Below are positions 23,842 to 32,545 of a stretch of DNA of 64,000 nt, one piece after another. A program made the position numbers and the translations under genes. Within the stretch, counting starts at the first letter, position 1. Each line of letters starts with the position of its first letter. The stretch spans positions 248,001 through 312,000 of the forward strand of contig LVWT01000049.1 in the NCBI GenBank assembly GCA_002083405.1, in the 5' to 3' direction. A model generated the notes under the pieces. That model was not told the DNA's origin and ran no database searches. It saw only the letters and a list, made by a program, of their open reading frames with translations. The DNA comes from Nitrospira sp. SG-bin2. GTDB lineage: Bacteria > Nitrospirota > Nitrospiria > Nitrospirales > Nitrospiraceae.

Positions 23842-24931
23842 TCCGCAGTTCCCTCTTAACATAAATCCCGTGAAAATGGTTTCCTCAATCGAGGCAGTAG
23901 GAATCGGTGAAGAGGCGTGGAATGCCCTGGCCGCCGGCAGTCCAACCAACAGCATCTTTCAGACGTATCAGTGGGTATCGAGTTGGGAGAAAACATTCAA
24001 GTCCGAATGTGAACCCTGGTATGTTGCCGTGGGTGATTCTTCCGGATTCGTGGGGGTGGCTCCACTCATGCTCAGCAGAGGAGTCCTCGGTGAACGGATC
24101 CTTCGATTTCTAGGAGATGGGAAGGCCGACTACTGTGATTTCCTGCTCGCGGGCGATCAACGCAAGGCAGTAGAGGCGATCTGCCGGACGCTCTTTTCGG
24201 CACAGGACCGCTGGGATGTGGTTACATTGAACAGCATTCCTGCCGAATCGCCGACTATAGGATTGCTGCAGGACGTCTGTCGCAGGTTCGGTTATCACGT
24301 GATGCAGCGTGATCTCTACCCGAGCCCTGCGCTGATTATCAAAGAGCACGAGGCTGAAGCCGGAAACATTCTTAACAAGGCCGCATTGCGTCGTCGCCAG
24401 AATTACTTTCAGCGGACCGGCGCCCTCACGTTCAAGACGCTGACCGGTAAGGATGTGCTTCAGTGCCTCGACGGGTTCTTTGAGCAGCACATCGGTCGCT
24501 GGACCGGCAGCGCGACACCGAGTCTTTTCCTGGATGAGCGCAATCAAGCGTTCTACCGGGAGCTTGCCACAACGATGGCCGAGAAGGAATGGCTCGCACT
24601 GTCCATTGTTGAATTTAATGGGCAACCCTTGGCCATGCACTATGGATTTGATTATGGCGGCCGCTTCTTGTGGTACAAGCCGGCATTCGACAAAGCTCAT
24701 GCCAAGCATTCCCCGGGTCTTGTTCTGCTCCGGTACTTGATCGGACGTGCCATTGCGAATCAGCGGCATGAGTTTGATTTTACGATTGGAGATGAGCCGT
24801 TCAAGGCTCGATTTTCCAACAAGGTGCGCACCACCGTTCAGTTTCAGATTTGTCGAGACCCGCTCAACTTTGCCTTGGCATGGTCAAGGTGGCAACTGGG
24901 TGCGCTAAGACGAAAGCTGGTGGGGGGATGA
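23834..24931 (+). CDS. CelD/BcsL-like GNAT acyltransferase (first copy)
   Basis: Protein of 365 residues of the GNAT superfamily type found in cellulose and exopolysaccharide loci. The C-terminal domain shows LRRRQNYFQRTGALTFKTL, then AMHYGFDYGGRFLWYKPAFD and the terminal EFDFTIGDEPFKARFSNKVR, which is typical. It probably acetylates or otherwise acylates a sugar. Start choice is uncertain: GTG 23834 overlaps the upstream stop by 8 nt, while ATG 23876 gives a protein beginning MVSSIEAVG. Neither has a strong ribosome site. The stop overlaps the next gene in ATGA fashion. Confidence 0.8.
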   Translation: MRNPQFPLNINPVKMVSSIEAVGIGEEAWNALAAGSPTNSIFQTYQWVSSWEKTFKSECEPWYVAVGDSSGFVGVAPLMLSRGVLGERILRFLGDGKADYCDFLLAGDQRKAVEAICRTLFSAQDRWDVVTLNSIPAESPTIGLLQDVCRRFGYHVMQRDLYPSPALIIKEHEAEAGNILNKAALRRRQNYFQRTGALTFKTLTGKDVLQCLDGFFEQHIGRWTGSATPSLFLDERNQAFYRELATTMAEKEWLALSIVEFNGQPLAMHYGFDYGGRFLWYKPAFDKAHAKHSPGLVLLRYLIGRAIANQRHEFDFTIGDEPFKARFSNKVRTTVQFQICRDPLNFALAWSRWQLGALRRKLVGG

Positions 24932-26022
24932 GCCGGAGTGGGAAGCCGGTCGATGTCAGCGTAATCATACCTACCTACAACCGTGCCGGCTTGGTCGTAG
25001 AGGCCATTGAGAGTGTGCTGCGCCAGACTGCTCCTCCGCGGGAGATTATCGTGGTGGATGATGGATCGACCGATGGCACGCCGGATGCGCTCGCATCATT
25101 CGGTGATCGGATCGTCGCCGTCCGGCAGGAGAACCACGGGGTCGGGGGGGCCAGAAATCGTGCGTTGGCTATGGCGAGCGGCCGGTATCTTGCGTTTTTG
25201 GACTCAGATGATGTCTGGCTGGATTTCAAACTCGAATTGCAGGTTGATGTTCTGGAACGGAATCCGGCCCTCGGCTTCCTATTTTCTGATTTCCAGATCA
25301 AGGGAGAAAGTGGGACGATCACACCGAATGGACTTCAAACTTGGTACCGCCACCCGCTACGATGGGAAGAGGTTTTGGACGACCTGACTACGACATCTGT
25401 GCGACGTTCCATCTGGAATGGACCGGTGCGGATACATTCGGGACAAATGTATCGCGCATTGTTGGCGGAACCCTATGTGCTTCCCAGCAGCGCGATTATA
25501 CGGGCTGGATGTTTGACCCCTGATGTTAGGTTTGGGGAAAATGGTCCAAATTGCACGGATTGGGAGTTCTTTGCGAGACTTGCTCGGATATGCACGGCCG
25601 GGTTCATCGAAGTGGATACGGTAATCAATCGGGGAGGTAATGACCGTCCACGGTTGACTCAAACCAGCGCTGCCACGAAAGCGCAGTTGCGGCTGCACAT
25701 GATTGATGCGGTCTGGAAGTCGGATGCCGATTTTCTGCTTGCTCACGGACAAGAGGTGATAGCCGTAGAAGCCGATCAATGCTTGGAGCTTGCACGGGCA
25801 CATGCACTCGACTCGAAAGGATTCGCCGTATTCGTTGCGCTTCGACGATGGTTTCGGCTTGGTCATCTCATCAGATGGAAGCTGGCGCTGGCGCTTGCAG
25901 GTTGTGCGCTTGTCCCTGGCAGCGGGGCGGTATTGCGCGGTATTCGCCGGTTGTTGGAAGGGAAGGGTTCGGTGGTAACGGCTGAGCCAAGGACCACGCA
26001 GACGGAGTCGCGAAGTGGGTAG
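24928..26022 (+). CDS. Glycosyltransferase family 2 (first)
   Basis: Inverting GT-A glycosyltransferase of 364 residues, cytoplasmic face. VSVIIPTYNRAGLVVEAI opens the fold at residue about 11, followed by VVDDGSTDGTPDAL and the DxD motif FLDSDDVW (near 90). The tail (about 300-350) is basic with a hydrophobic stretch (LALALAGCALVPGSGAVL) that may touch the membrane. ATG 24928 overlaps the preceding TGA and has a G-run directly upstream. The transferred sugar cannot be told from sequence. Confidence 0.9.
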   Translation: MSRSGKPVDVSVIIPTYNRAGLVVEAIESVLRQTAPPREIIVVDDGSTDGTPDALASFGDRIVAVRQENHGVGGARNRALAMASGRYLAFLDSDDVWLDFKLELQVDVLERNPALGFLFSDFQIKGESGTITPNGLQTWYRHPLRWEEVLDDLTTTSVRRSIWNGPVRIHSGQMYRALLAEPYVLPSSAIIRAGCLTPDVRFGENGPNCTDWEFFARLARICTAGFIEVDTVINRGGNDRPRLTQTSAATKAQLRLHMIDAVWKSDADFLLAHGQEVIAVEADQCLELARAHALDSKGFAVFVALRRWFRLGHLIRWKLALALAGCALVPGSGAVLRGIRRLLEGKGSVVTAEPRTTQTESRSG

Positions 26023-27097
26023 TCGAGTCGGCGGGGAAGTGGAGATTGTCAGAAGCAGTCGCGAGCTCAAGGCCCTGGCAGGTGAGTGGGAGAGCCTGTC
26101 ATTGTCATTGGGATTGCCGATGCTTAGCCATGCTTGGGTCCTCGCCTGTGCCGAGGCACTATATGAGATTGGTGAGTTACACATCATCACAGTGCGCCTG
26201 CGTGGTAGCTTAGTGGGCGTTGCGCCGCTTGTGGCGATCAAGCGCGCCGGTGCCAGATATCTGGAACTGGCCGGGGCAGCGTATCTTTATGAACCGTCAG
26301 GCCTGCTCTATCGCGATGAAGAGTCTCTCGCCGCTGTGACCAGCGCGGTGATGAGCTGTGGGATTCCAGTTGTGCTGGGCCGGATTCCGGCCGAGTCACC
26401 TTTTATTCCACAAATACGGTCGATTGTCTCTGGGCGCGGAGTGGTAGTGGAGGGGGGAGTGGGGTACACACTGTCCGTTCCGATTTCGTCAGGGTGGAAG
26501 GAGTATGTAGCGAGCTTGTCGTCGCGCCGTCGGTATGATCTCAGGCGCGCGAGACAGCGTGCTGAGGAAGTGGGGACGGTTACAGTTCGTGTGTGCAGTC
26601 CCAGCCCGGAAGAGGTCGAGGAGGGGATTGCCGAGTTTGTGCGCATTGAGTCGACAGGGTGGAAAGGACGCAACGGATCAAGCCTCAGTCATCGTGCCAG
26701 CTTAAGAGAATTCTTTCTGCGCTATGCTGCGTTGGCCTCCCGGGCAGGGATGCTTCGGCTTAGCTTTCTCGATGTGGCAGGCAATCCGATCGCAGCCCAG
26801 ATTTCTGTGATCTATGCAGAACGGCTCTGGGTACTCAAAATCGGCTATGACGAGACCTGGAGCCGCTGTTCTCCGGGTTCGCAGCTGCTGGCGGAGACGA
26901 TGGAATACGCATTCGAGTGTAAGCTCAAGTCCTATGAATTCTTGGGCAGCGATGAACCGTGGCTGCACGGGTGGGTGACGGAGCGTCGAGGCTATCGCAC
27001 TATAGGGTGTTATCCGGCCACTCTGCAGGGGTTGTATGGCTTGGCGGCGGATACGGTCGGCAGGATGCGGGCACGAGCGGCATCTCTCCATCAATGA
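26015..27097 (+). CDS. CelD/BcsL-like GNAT acyltransferase (second copy)
   Basis: Protein of 360 residues, distantly similar to the gene at 23.8 kb. The central part reads YVASLSSRRRYDLRRARQRAE (positively charged helix) and the end AAQISVIYAERLWVLKIGYD followed by SYEFLGSDEPWLHGW, matching the family pattern in which D/E-W-W-like residues close the active site. GTG 26015 overlaps the GT2 stop by 8 nt. Two such proteins around one glycosyltransferase suggest two acylation sites on the repeat unit (inference). Confidence 0.75.
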   Translation: MGSRVGGEVEIVRSSRELKALAGEWESLSLSLGLPMLSHAWVLACAEALYEIGELHIITVRLRGSLVGVAPLVAIKRAGARYLELAGAAYLYEPSGLLYRDEESLAAVTSAVMSCGIPVVLGRIPAESPFIPQIRSIVSGRGVVVEGGVGYTLSVPISSGWKEYVASLSSRRRYDLRRARQRAEEVGTVTVRVCSPSPEEVEEGIAEFVRIESTGWKGRNGSSLSHRASLREFFLRYAALASRAGMLRLSFLDVAGNPIAAQISVIYAERLWVLKIGYDETWSRCSPGSQLLAETMEYAFECKLKSYEFLGSDEPWLHGWVTERRGYRTIGCYPATLQGLYGLAADTVGRMRARAASLHQ

Positions 27098-28038
27098 ATC
27101 TGCATTTGGACAAGATTGAGCAACGCATAAGGGCAGGCATTCCTTGGTGGATAGGTCTACTTCTGCTGGTCATGCTGTTGGTACTGCCGAACATCATGGT
27201 GACAAAGCTTTCCAAGATCTGGTTGCAGTTTCCGGGACTTGATAAGCCGACGCATTTCATTGCTTTTCTGGCTGTGTTCTTAGTCGTGTATGGGGTGCTC
27301 CACGGTCTTATGCGTCCCCCGAGCAGGCGGGGGAGGCTTGGGTTGGCGGTCTGCATCTCACTGGGTATCTCACTGGCTGATGAGGTTCAACAGGCTGTGC
27401 TTGGGATTGGGCGGACGGCAGAGTACGGCGATCTCGTGGCGGATACAGCAGGAATATTTGTCGGGTTAACCGGGGTCACGACAGGGCAACTTGGCGCAAA
27501 ACGCGCCGTTTCAATAATTGCGCTCCTCCTCGTGCCGGTCGCTGCGGTGACTGTGAAGACCTATCATGATCTCGAGCACTACAACCGCGGGATGATGTAT
27601 GAGCGGGAACATGACTATCAACGCGCAAGGGTCGAGTACCAGCTGGCACTGGAGAGTGGGTTCCAGTCCGCGCAACTGTATAACGCGATTGCGTGGTTGG
27701 ACGTAGAGTTTTTAGCCGTCGATCCGGTCAAGATAGAAACCTACGCAGCCCGAGCGTTCGCAATGGACCCGGACAATCCCGATATTCTAGATACCTATGG
27801 GTGGGTGTTGGTTCAGGCTGGACGGCCTCAGGATGGATTGGTGTTTCTTGAGCGGGCTATGCTGATGAAGCCGACGATGTATTGTATCGATCTCCATCTG
27901 GGTGTGGCCTACATGAAGGTCGGGGATCGCACTCGCGCCGCAGACTTTCTAAAGCGACAAGTCGCACGAAATTCTGAGGATCGATGGGGTCGTGCTGCGA
28001 GAGTCACGCTCGATCAGCTTGAGGGAAGTGGCGGATGA
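27094..28038 (+). CDS. VanZ-like membrane domain fused to TPR domain
   Basis: Membrane protein of 314 residues. The first 160 carry four hydrophobic segments with DKPTHFIAFLAVFLVVYGVL and SLADEVQQAVLGIGRTAEYG, the VanZ-family signature (conserved HF and DEVxQ). From about 165 to the end are three TPR-like units (MYEREHDYQRARVEYQLALE; PDNPDILDTYGWVLVQAGRP; LHLGVAYMKVGDRTRAADFL). VanZ proteins confer low-level teicoplanin resistance in enterococci, but many members sit in exopolysaccharide loci with unknown function. ATGA overlaps join it to both neighbours. Confidence 0.85.
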   Translation: MNLHLDKIEQRIRAGIPWWIGLLLLVMLLVLPNIMVTKLSKIWLQFPGLDKPTHFIAFLAVFLVVYGVLHGLMRPPSRRGRLGLAVCISLGISLADEVQQAVLGIGRTAEYGDLVADTAGIFVGLTGVTTGQLGAKRAVSIIALLLVPVAAVTVKTYHDLEHYNRGMMYEREHDYQRARVEYQLALESGFQSAQLYNAIAWLDVEFLAVDPVKIETYAARAFAMDPDNPDILDTYGWVLVQAGRPQDGLVFLERAMLMKPTMYCIDLHLGVAYMKVGDRTRAADFLKRQVARNSEDRWGRAARVTLDQLEGSGG

Positions 28039-29090
28039 TAGTGAAACAGCAGATCAAGTTTATACTCAAGCTTACTGTGGCGCATGCATTATACGGTCTT
28101 GGAGTGTTGCAGCTCTGGCAACGTATTGTATTGCGAAAGAAAGCCGTCGTGCTCATGTATCATCGGGTTCTGACCAAGGAGGACCGGGCCAAGACTGGAT
28201 CGTCCCCTGGAATCGTGGTCGACCGCGATGCCTTCGCTACGCAGATGTCGGTGTTGAAGCAGCGATTTAAAGTCCTCTCGGTTGAGGAATTCGCAAACAG
28301 AATGGAGCGATCGGTTCCGTTTGAGGATTCGTCGTGTCTGATTACGTTTGATGACGGGTGGAGAGATAATTATGCTGAAGCGTTGCCGATTCTTCAGCGG
28401 CATCAATTGCCTGCGTTGGTGTTTCTCCCTGTAAACTTTATTGGCGGGCCACGGGTTTTCTGGCAGGAGCATCTTACTCATCTCGCAGTGAGGGCCGTAC
28501 AACTGGTCAGGAACGATCCCGGTCGGCGCAGTCAGCTGCATGAAGGACTTGCGCCGATGAGGCTCGATTCGGTGCTCAATCTTCCAGATCATGATCCGCG
28601 TCCCGCAGTTATAGAGGCGGTGAGGAAAAAAAAAGGATTAGCGCCTGCCCTGATCAACGCAACTCTGGCGAGTTTGACTCATGCGTTGAGTATGGGAGGG
28701 GAAGAGCTCGAGGAGGTGGATGCGTTCCTAAGTTGGGAGCAGGTGAACAGTATGGCCCGACATGGAATTGCATTTGGTGGACATGGCGCCGAGCATCGGA
28801 TTCTGACCTTCGTGCCACTTGATGAAGCGCGCGATGAAATTCGTACCTCAAGGCAGGTTCTGGAGCGGGGAGTGCCGGCATCGGTCCCAACATTCAGCTA
28901 TCCAAACGGCAATTGGTCTCCGGAAGTTGCAACACTTGTGAAAGAGGCAGGCTATCGGCTGGCGTTCACGACGGAACCGGGCTTTGTGAGCTGCGATGAT
29001 GATCGATTTGCGATTCGTCGAGTCAACATTCATGAAGGCCTGATGAACAGTAAGCCGATGTTCCTGGCCAGAGTTGTGGGACTGTTCTGA
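28035..29090 (+). CDS. Polysaccharide deacetylase family protein (second)
   Basis: CE4 family protein of 351 residues. It has LMYHRVL near residue 40, the TFDDGW motif with catalytic Asp pair near 98, GGHGAEHRILT with the two metal-binding His near 245, and TFSYPNGNW. The central insertion (about 135-215) is longer than in NodB. There is no cleavable signal peptide; a short hydrophobic N-terminus may tether it. It would deacetylate an N-acetyl sugar in the growing or finished polymer. It starts inside the stop of the VanZ-TPR gene. Confidence 0.88.
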   Translation: MIVKQQIKFILKLTVAHALYGLGVLQLWQRIVLRKKAVVLMYHRVLTKEDRAKTGSSPGIVVDRDAFATQMSVLKQRFKVLSVEEFANRMERSVPFEDSSCLITFDDGWRDNYAEALPILQRHQLPALVFLPVNFIGGPRVFWQEHLTHLAVRAVQLVRNDPGRRSQLHEGLAPMRLDSVLNLPDHDPRPAVIEAVRKKKGLAPALINATLASLTHALSMGGEELEEVDAFLSWEQVNSMARHGIAFGGHGAEHRILTFVPLDEARDEIRTSRQVLERGVPASVPTFSYPNGNWSPEVATLVKEAGYRLAFTTEPGFVSCDDDRFAIRRVNIHEGLMNSKPMFLARVVGLF

Positions 29091-29110
29091 TGAGATAGGC
29101 CTTGAACAGG

Positions 29111-30421
29111 ATGAAGAAACTTATTGTTATCGTAATAGTTATCTCGGTCACGATGGCCGGTGCCATTGCGTACGAACGATATTTCGTTCAGGCAGAGTTC
29201 GGACCCTCTTCCCTGCTCGGTGTCTCATTCTTCTTGCTGGTTGCGCTGGCGCTGACAATAACGCTCCGCTCGTTCGGGACTCGATTTCATGAGGTCGTCA
29301 CCCAAGCCTGGCTTGTTGTGTTATCTATCGGGTTCACATTCGTTGTGGTCGATTTGCTTGCCGGAGTACTTCTTGTGACGCCGCTCTCGCCCATGCTGTC
29401 GCCGGACAAGATTCGCCATCACAAATTAGTTCCAAATACCGATTCCAGATTTGAACAGCCGGATTTCTCCTACATCCAACACGTCAATAATCTTGGAATC
29501 CGGGGAAGAGATACGTCGTTTAAGAAGCCTGCGCACCGTTTCAGGGTCTTGATTCTGGGAGACTCGTTTACGATGGGAAAGGGAGTGGAGGACGACCAAA
29601 CATTTTCCGCTCTTCTGGAGGTTTCCCTAAATCGGAAAAAGGCATGTGGGACTACCACAATCGAAGTGTTGAATGGCGGAATAGACAGCTATGCCCCAGT
29701 CCTTTCTTATCTCCAGTTGTCCGAAGATCTCGCTCCGTTGGAGGTCGATCTTATTTTGCTGGATCTTGACTTGAGTGATCTGCTGCAGGAAACAGCCTAT
29801 CGGAAAGAAGCAGTCCGGGACTCGACCGGTGAGATCATCGGCGTCCCTGGATCTGAACGGTCGATGTCGTTTATCCAAGCCATTCGATCCTGGATCGATC
29901 AACACACCTTCTTTACCAGATTGATGCTCTTCTATACCAACAAGTGGTTGGGGTACCGGGATCTCTCCGTGCAGGGGGTTGTGACCAGGGCCAACCCGGA
30001 ACTTCTAAAATACACGCTCGCAGAAGACACGAGTAGTCGAGATGAGCAATGGACTCAGATCTTTGACAGTATTGCAAAAATTAAGAACCTTGCTGATAAG
30101 CGAGCGGCGGCGTTCGCATTGGTGATTTACCCCTGGGGTCATCAGGTAAGTGAAACAGAATGGGTTCCTGGCCGTTATAATTGGATCTCCAAGGGCGCGA
30201 CAGTATCTGACAGATATCTCGACACGATTGGCCAACGATCAAAGGAGCTTGGAATAGAGCTTGTCGATTTGTTTCCGGCATTTCGTGCGTACAAAGGTGC
30301 TCTGCCGCTATATTTTAAGTATGACATGCACTGGACAGCCGAAGGGCACAAGCTTGTGGCATCCGCGCTGGAACAGTATCTAGTCGAGGGGCATCTGCCA
30401 AGGCGGTGCAGCTCCAACTGA
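29111..30421 (+). CDS. Membrane-anchored SGNH hydrolase-like protein (AlgX/DHHW-like)
   Basis: Protein of 436 residues with three N-terminal hydrophobic segments (about 2-22, 30-52 and 66-95), then an extracytoplasmic SGNH domain: VLILGDSFTMGKGVEDDQTF (GDS block), EVLNGGIDSY (Gly block), and YDMHWTAEGH (Asp-His block). Such proteins add or remove acetyl groups on exported polymers, as AlgJ/AlgX do for alginate. ATG 29111 is chosen; TTG 29102 is the only earlier start. A related protein is encoded at 60.6 kb. Confidence 0.8.
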   Translation: MKKLIVIVIVISVTMAGAIAYERYFVQAEFGPSSLLGVSFFLLVALALTITLRSFGTRFHEVVTQAWLVVLSIGFTFVVVDLLAGVLLVTPLSPMLSPDKIRHHKLVPNTDSRFEQPDFSYIQHVNNLGIRGRDTSFKKPAHRFRVLILGDSFTMGKGVEDDQTFSALLEVSLNRKKACGTTTIEVLNGGIDSYAPVLSYLQLSEDLAPLEVDLILLDLDLSDLLQETAYRKEAVRDSTGEIIGVPGSERSMSFIQAIRSWIDQHTFFTRLMLFYTNKWLGYRDLSVQGVVTRANPELLKYTLAEDTSSRDEQWTQIFDSIAKIKNLADKRAAAFALVIYPWGHQVSETEWVPGRYNWISKGATVSDRYLDTIGQRSKELGIELVDLFPAFRAYKGALPLYFKYDMHWTAEGHKLVASALEQYLVEGHLPRRCSSN

Positions 30422-30512
30422 CCGGCTTGGACGTATCGCGCTTCCGGCGAGTTGATAGTGGACGCCGGCGACGAAGCATGCAACATGCCGATCGTCGCTG
30501 AACCAAGCCGGT
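30421..30512. repeat. Three-way-junction structured element
   Basis: A perfect 10-bp inverted repeat, ACCGGCTTGG (30421-30430) and CCAAGCCGGT (30503-30512), encloses two further stems: CCGGCG/CGCCGG (30444-30449, 30463-30468), and CGACGA/TCGTCG (30469-30474, 30492-30497) continued by GCATG/CATGC (30476-30480, 30484-30488) with a 3-nt loop. There is no U-tract. It begins at the last base of the preceding stop codon. It could be a palindromic mobile repeat or a structured RNA. The rest up to 30632 shows nothing. Confidence 0.6.
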
Positions 30513-30632
30513 GCAGAACTTGTCGGCAACGAGAATTTAGTTTATGTTCAGTTTTGAGGACGATGGGATATTGCAGTAACAGAGAGCCGCGCCACAGGGC
30601 ATTCACTTTGTAGGATTTTCAAGAGAGTGCAA

Positions 30633-31508
30633 ATGCGTAACGACTTTCTTTCAGTAATTGAAACGCATCCCCTCCCGGAAACGTCTGCAGATCTCTATCT
30701 GGATCTGCTAAAGCGTTGCCTCACCAGAGCGTTGTTTGCGAAGGAAGTAGTTCGTAGCACCATCGATCCGGGTCGATTGTATTTGCGACTTCTCAATAAA
30801 GCTCTTTTGGCCATGTTGACTCCATTGAACCTGGAACTGGTACACCTGAAGCAATCTGGGATTGGTGATTATATCGAATCCGCCCATGCAGGTAGAACTC
30901 GTATGGAAGGTGCAGAAACAATGCTGGGCATCAAGCAACTGGATCAGATGCAGGCCTGCATCACTGATATTGTCAGGCGCAACGTGCCGGGTGATATTTT
31001 GGAAGCAGGCGTATGGCGCGGCGGAATGACGATTTTTATGCGTGGTGTATTGAAAGCCATGGGCGCACGCCAAAGGCGGGTATGGGTAGTTGATTCTTTC
31101 GAAGGTCTGCCCGATCCTGAGAAATCTTTTGATTCATTTGGTTGGAAGAAGGGCGCCATGGCGGTATCCCTGGATCAAGTGCGGTCAAACTTTCTTCGTT
31201 ATGGGCTGCTGGATGAGCAAGTGGTGTTTCTCAAAGGGTTTTTCAACGACACGCTGCCTGATGCGGGGATTGCCGCACTGTCAGTCTTGCGGGTAGATGC
31301 TGACCTCTATGAATCCACGCGGGACGTTCTGAATCATCTCTATCCGAAACTTTCGGTGGGGGGATATGCGATATTCGATGACTATCAAAACCTGAAGGAC
31401 TGTCAACGCGCAATCGACGAGTATCGCCTGGAACACCGTATCGAAGATCCTATCGTCAAAATCGATAGGCGCGCGGTGTGTTGGGTGAAAACCGAAAGTA
31501 AATTCTGA
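30633..31508 (+). CDS. TylF/MycF-like O-methyltransferase
   Basis: SAM-dependent methyltransferase of 291 residues, related to the macrocin O-methyltransferases. The SAM-binding strand is GDILEAGVWRGGMTIFMRGV (near 115), then VDSFEGLPDP, LRVDADLYEST and IFDDYQ, the last two giving the metal-binding acidic residues typical of TylF. It probably methylates a sugar hydroxyl of the polymer. ATG 30633 has AAGAGAG 5 nt upstream; a GTG at 30627 is less likely. Nothing promoter-like is obvious in the gap, but the structured element suggests a transcript boundary here. Confidence 0.85.
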   Translation: MRNDFLSVIETHPLPETSADLYLDLLKRCLTRALFAKEVVRSTIDPGRLYLRLLNKALLAMLTPLNLELVHLKQSGIGDYIESAHAGRTRMEGAETMLGIKQLDQMQACITDIVRRNVPGDILEAGVWRGGMTIFMRGVLKAMGARQRRVWVVDSFEGLPDPEKSFDSFGWKKGAMAVSLDQVRSNFLRYGLLDEQVVFLKGFFNDTLPDAGIAALSVLRVDADLYESTRDVLNHLYPKLSVGGYAIFDDYQNLKDCQRAIDEYRLEHRIEDPIVKIDRRAVCWVKTESKF

Positions 31509-31768
31509 ACTCTTGTGGGCGAGTCAAAACCTGTCCGCGACGCTTCCGTCAACCAAAATCATTATGATCCTTCGGTGATTCGCGTCATGGCTCAAGATCG
31601 CGAACAAGAGATTTCTCCGCCATCTGACTAAGCCTGTGGAGTCGCTGGCGCGATGACCCTTGCCTTCGTGGCGACGTGGGGATGGAGGAAGATCGTGGTT
31701 GCTTCATTCGCGCATGGATTGGAAGACTGTTTCCGGCGCTTCGGTTTGTCCGGCCTGGATTGTAGAGT
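31509..31768. other. Intergenic gap, small open frame only
   Basis: No established gene. A 38-codon frame opens with GTG at 31515 and ends at 31631 (MGESKPVRDASVNQNHYDPS at its start), with hydrophilic, unrecognised content. The remainder is non-coding by inspection. The gap separates the methyltransferase from a new gene run and may carry a promoter, though no convincing hexamers were found. Confidence 0.35.
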
Positions 31769-32533
31769 ATGAGAATACCGGTTGTTCCATTGGGGCAGTG
31801 CGGCTTCCGATTTCAGTTGGGGAGCACCGTGGTCTATACGGACCCATATTTGACGGATCACGTAGCAGAGGTGGAAGGCCATGAGATGCAGCGCCTGAAG
31901 CCGACGCCGGTCGAACCAGCAAGAGTGTCGGATGCTGACTTTGTCCTGATCACGCACGCCCATTTGGACCATTGCGATCTCAAGACACTTGTGCCGTTGT
32001 CGTTCGCTTCGAGCGGGTGCCGGTTTGTGTGCCCGAACGAAGTTGCCAAACTGTTGGTAGGTGCAGGAATCGACGCCTGCCGTGTAATTCTCGCCCGTGA
32101 AGACTGGATCATGCTGGGACAGGAAGCGCGGGTGATGCCGGTGCCCGCGGCCCATCCACGCATTGAAAAAGACAATGAGGGCTATCTTCGTTGTGTCGGG
32201 TACGTGATGGACTGCGGGGGCCGAAAACTGTACCACGGGGGCGATGGCTCACCGGATGATCGCGTGTTCGACCGGCTGAATCGGTTAGGGCCGATCGACG
32301 TTGCCTTTATACCGGTCAACGAGCGGAACTTTTATCGCGAAAAGCGCGGCATCGTCGGCAATATGTCGGTTCGTGAGGCGTTTCAGATGGCGGAAGATAT
32401 CGGGATCAAGACCCTGGTGCCGACCCACTGGGATATGTTCGCCCCTAACAGCGTCTTTAAGGAAGAGCTAGTGCTGTTGTACGAACTGATACGGCCTTCC
32501 TTCGAGATGAAACTGGATCCGCAAGAATTGTAG
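31769..32533 (+). CDS. MBL-fold metallo-hydrolase (UlaG-like)
   Basis: Metallo-beta-lactamase-fold protein of 254 residues. It has the metal motif HAHLDHCD (about 63-70), a third His in AHPRIEK, the Asp in HGGDGSPDD, and a final THWD. The pattern fits the UlaG (ascorbate-6-phosphate lactonase) branch. In this position it could hydrolyse a phosphoester or lactone of an unusual sugar acid (inference). It opens a tight run with GT2, a CMP-sugar synthetase-like enzyme, two dehydrogenases and an ATP-grasp protein. Confidence 0.82.
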   Translation: MRIPVVPLGQCGFRFQLGSTVVYTDPYLTDHVAEVEGHEMQRLKPTPVEPARVSDADFVLITHAHLDHCDLKTLVPLSFASSGCRFVCPNEVAKLLVGAGIDACRVILAREDWIMLGQEARVMPVPAAHPRIEKDNEGYLRCVGYVMDCGGRKLYHGGDGSPDDRVFDRLNRLGPIDVAFIPVNERNFYREKRGIVGNMSVREAFQMAEDIGIKTLVPTHWDMFAPNSVFKEELVLLYELIRPSFEMKLDPQEL

Positions 32534-32545
32534 GGTGGCAGGCGC

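Noticed and set aside
24110..24769. Leftward open frame of 219 codons
   Set aside because: Antisense to the CelD-like acyltransferase, which has family motifs across the whole stretch.
25357..26241. Leftward open frame of 294 codons
   Set aside because: Antisense to a clear GT2 and the start of a CelD-like gene; no motifs, no ribosome site.
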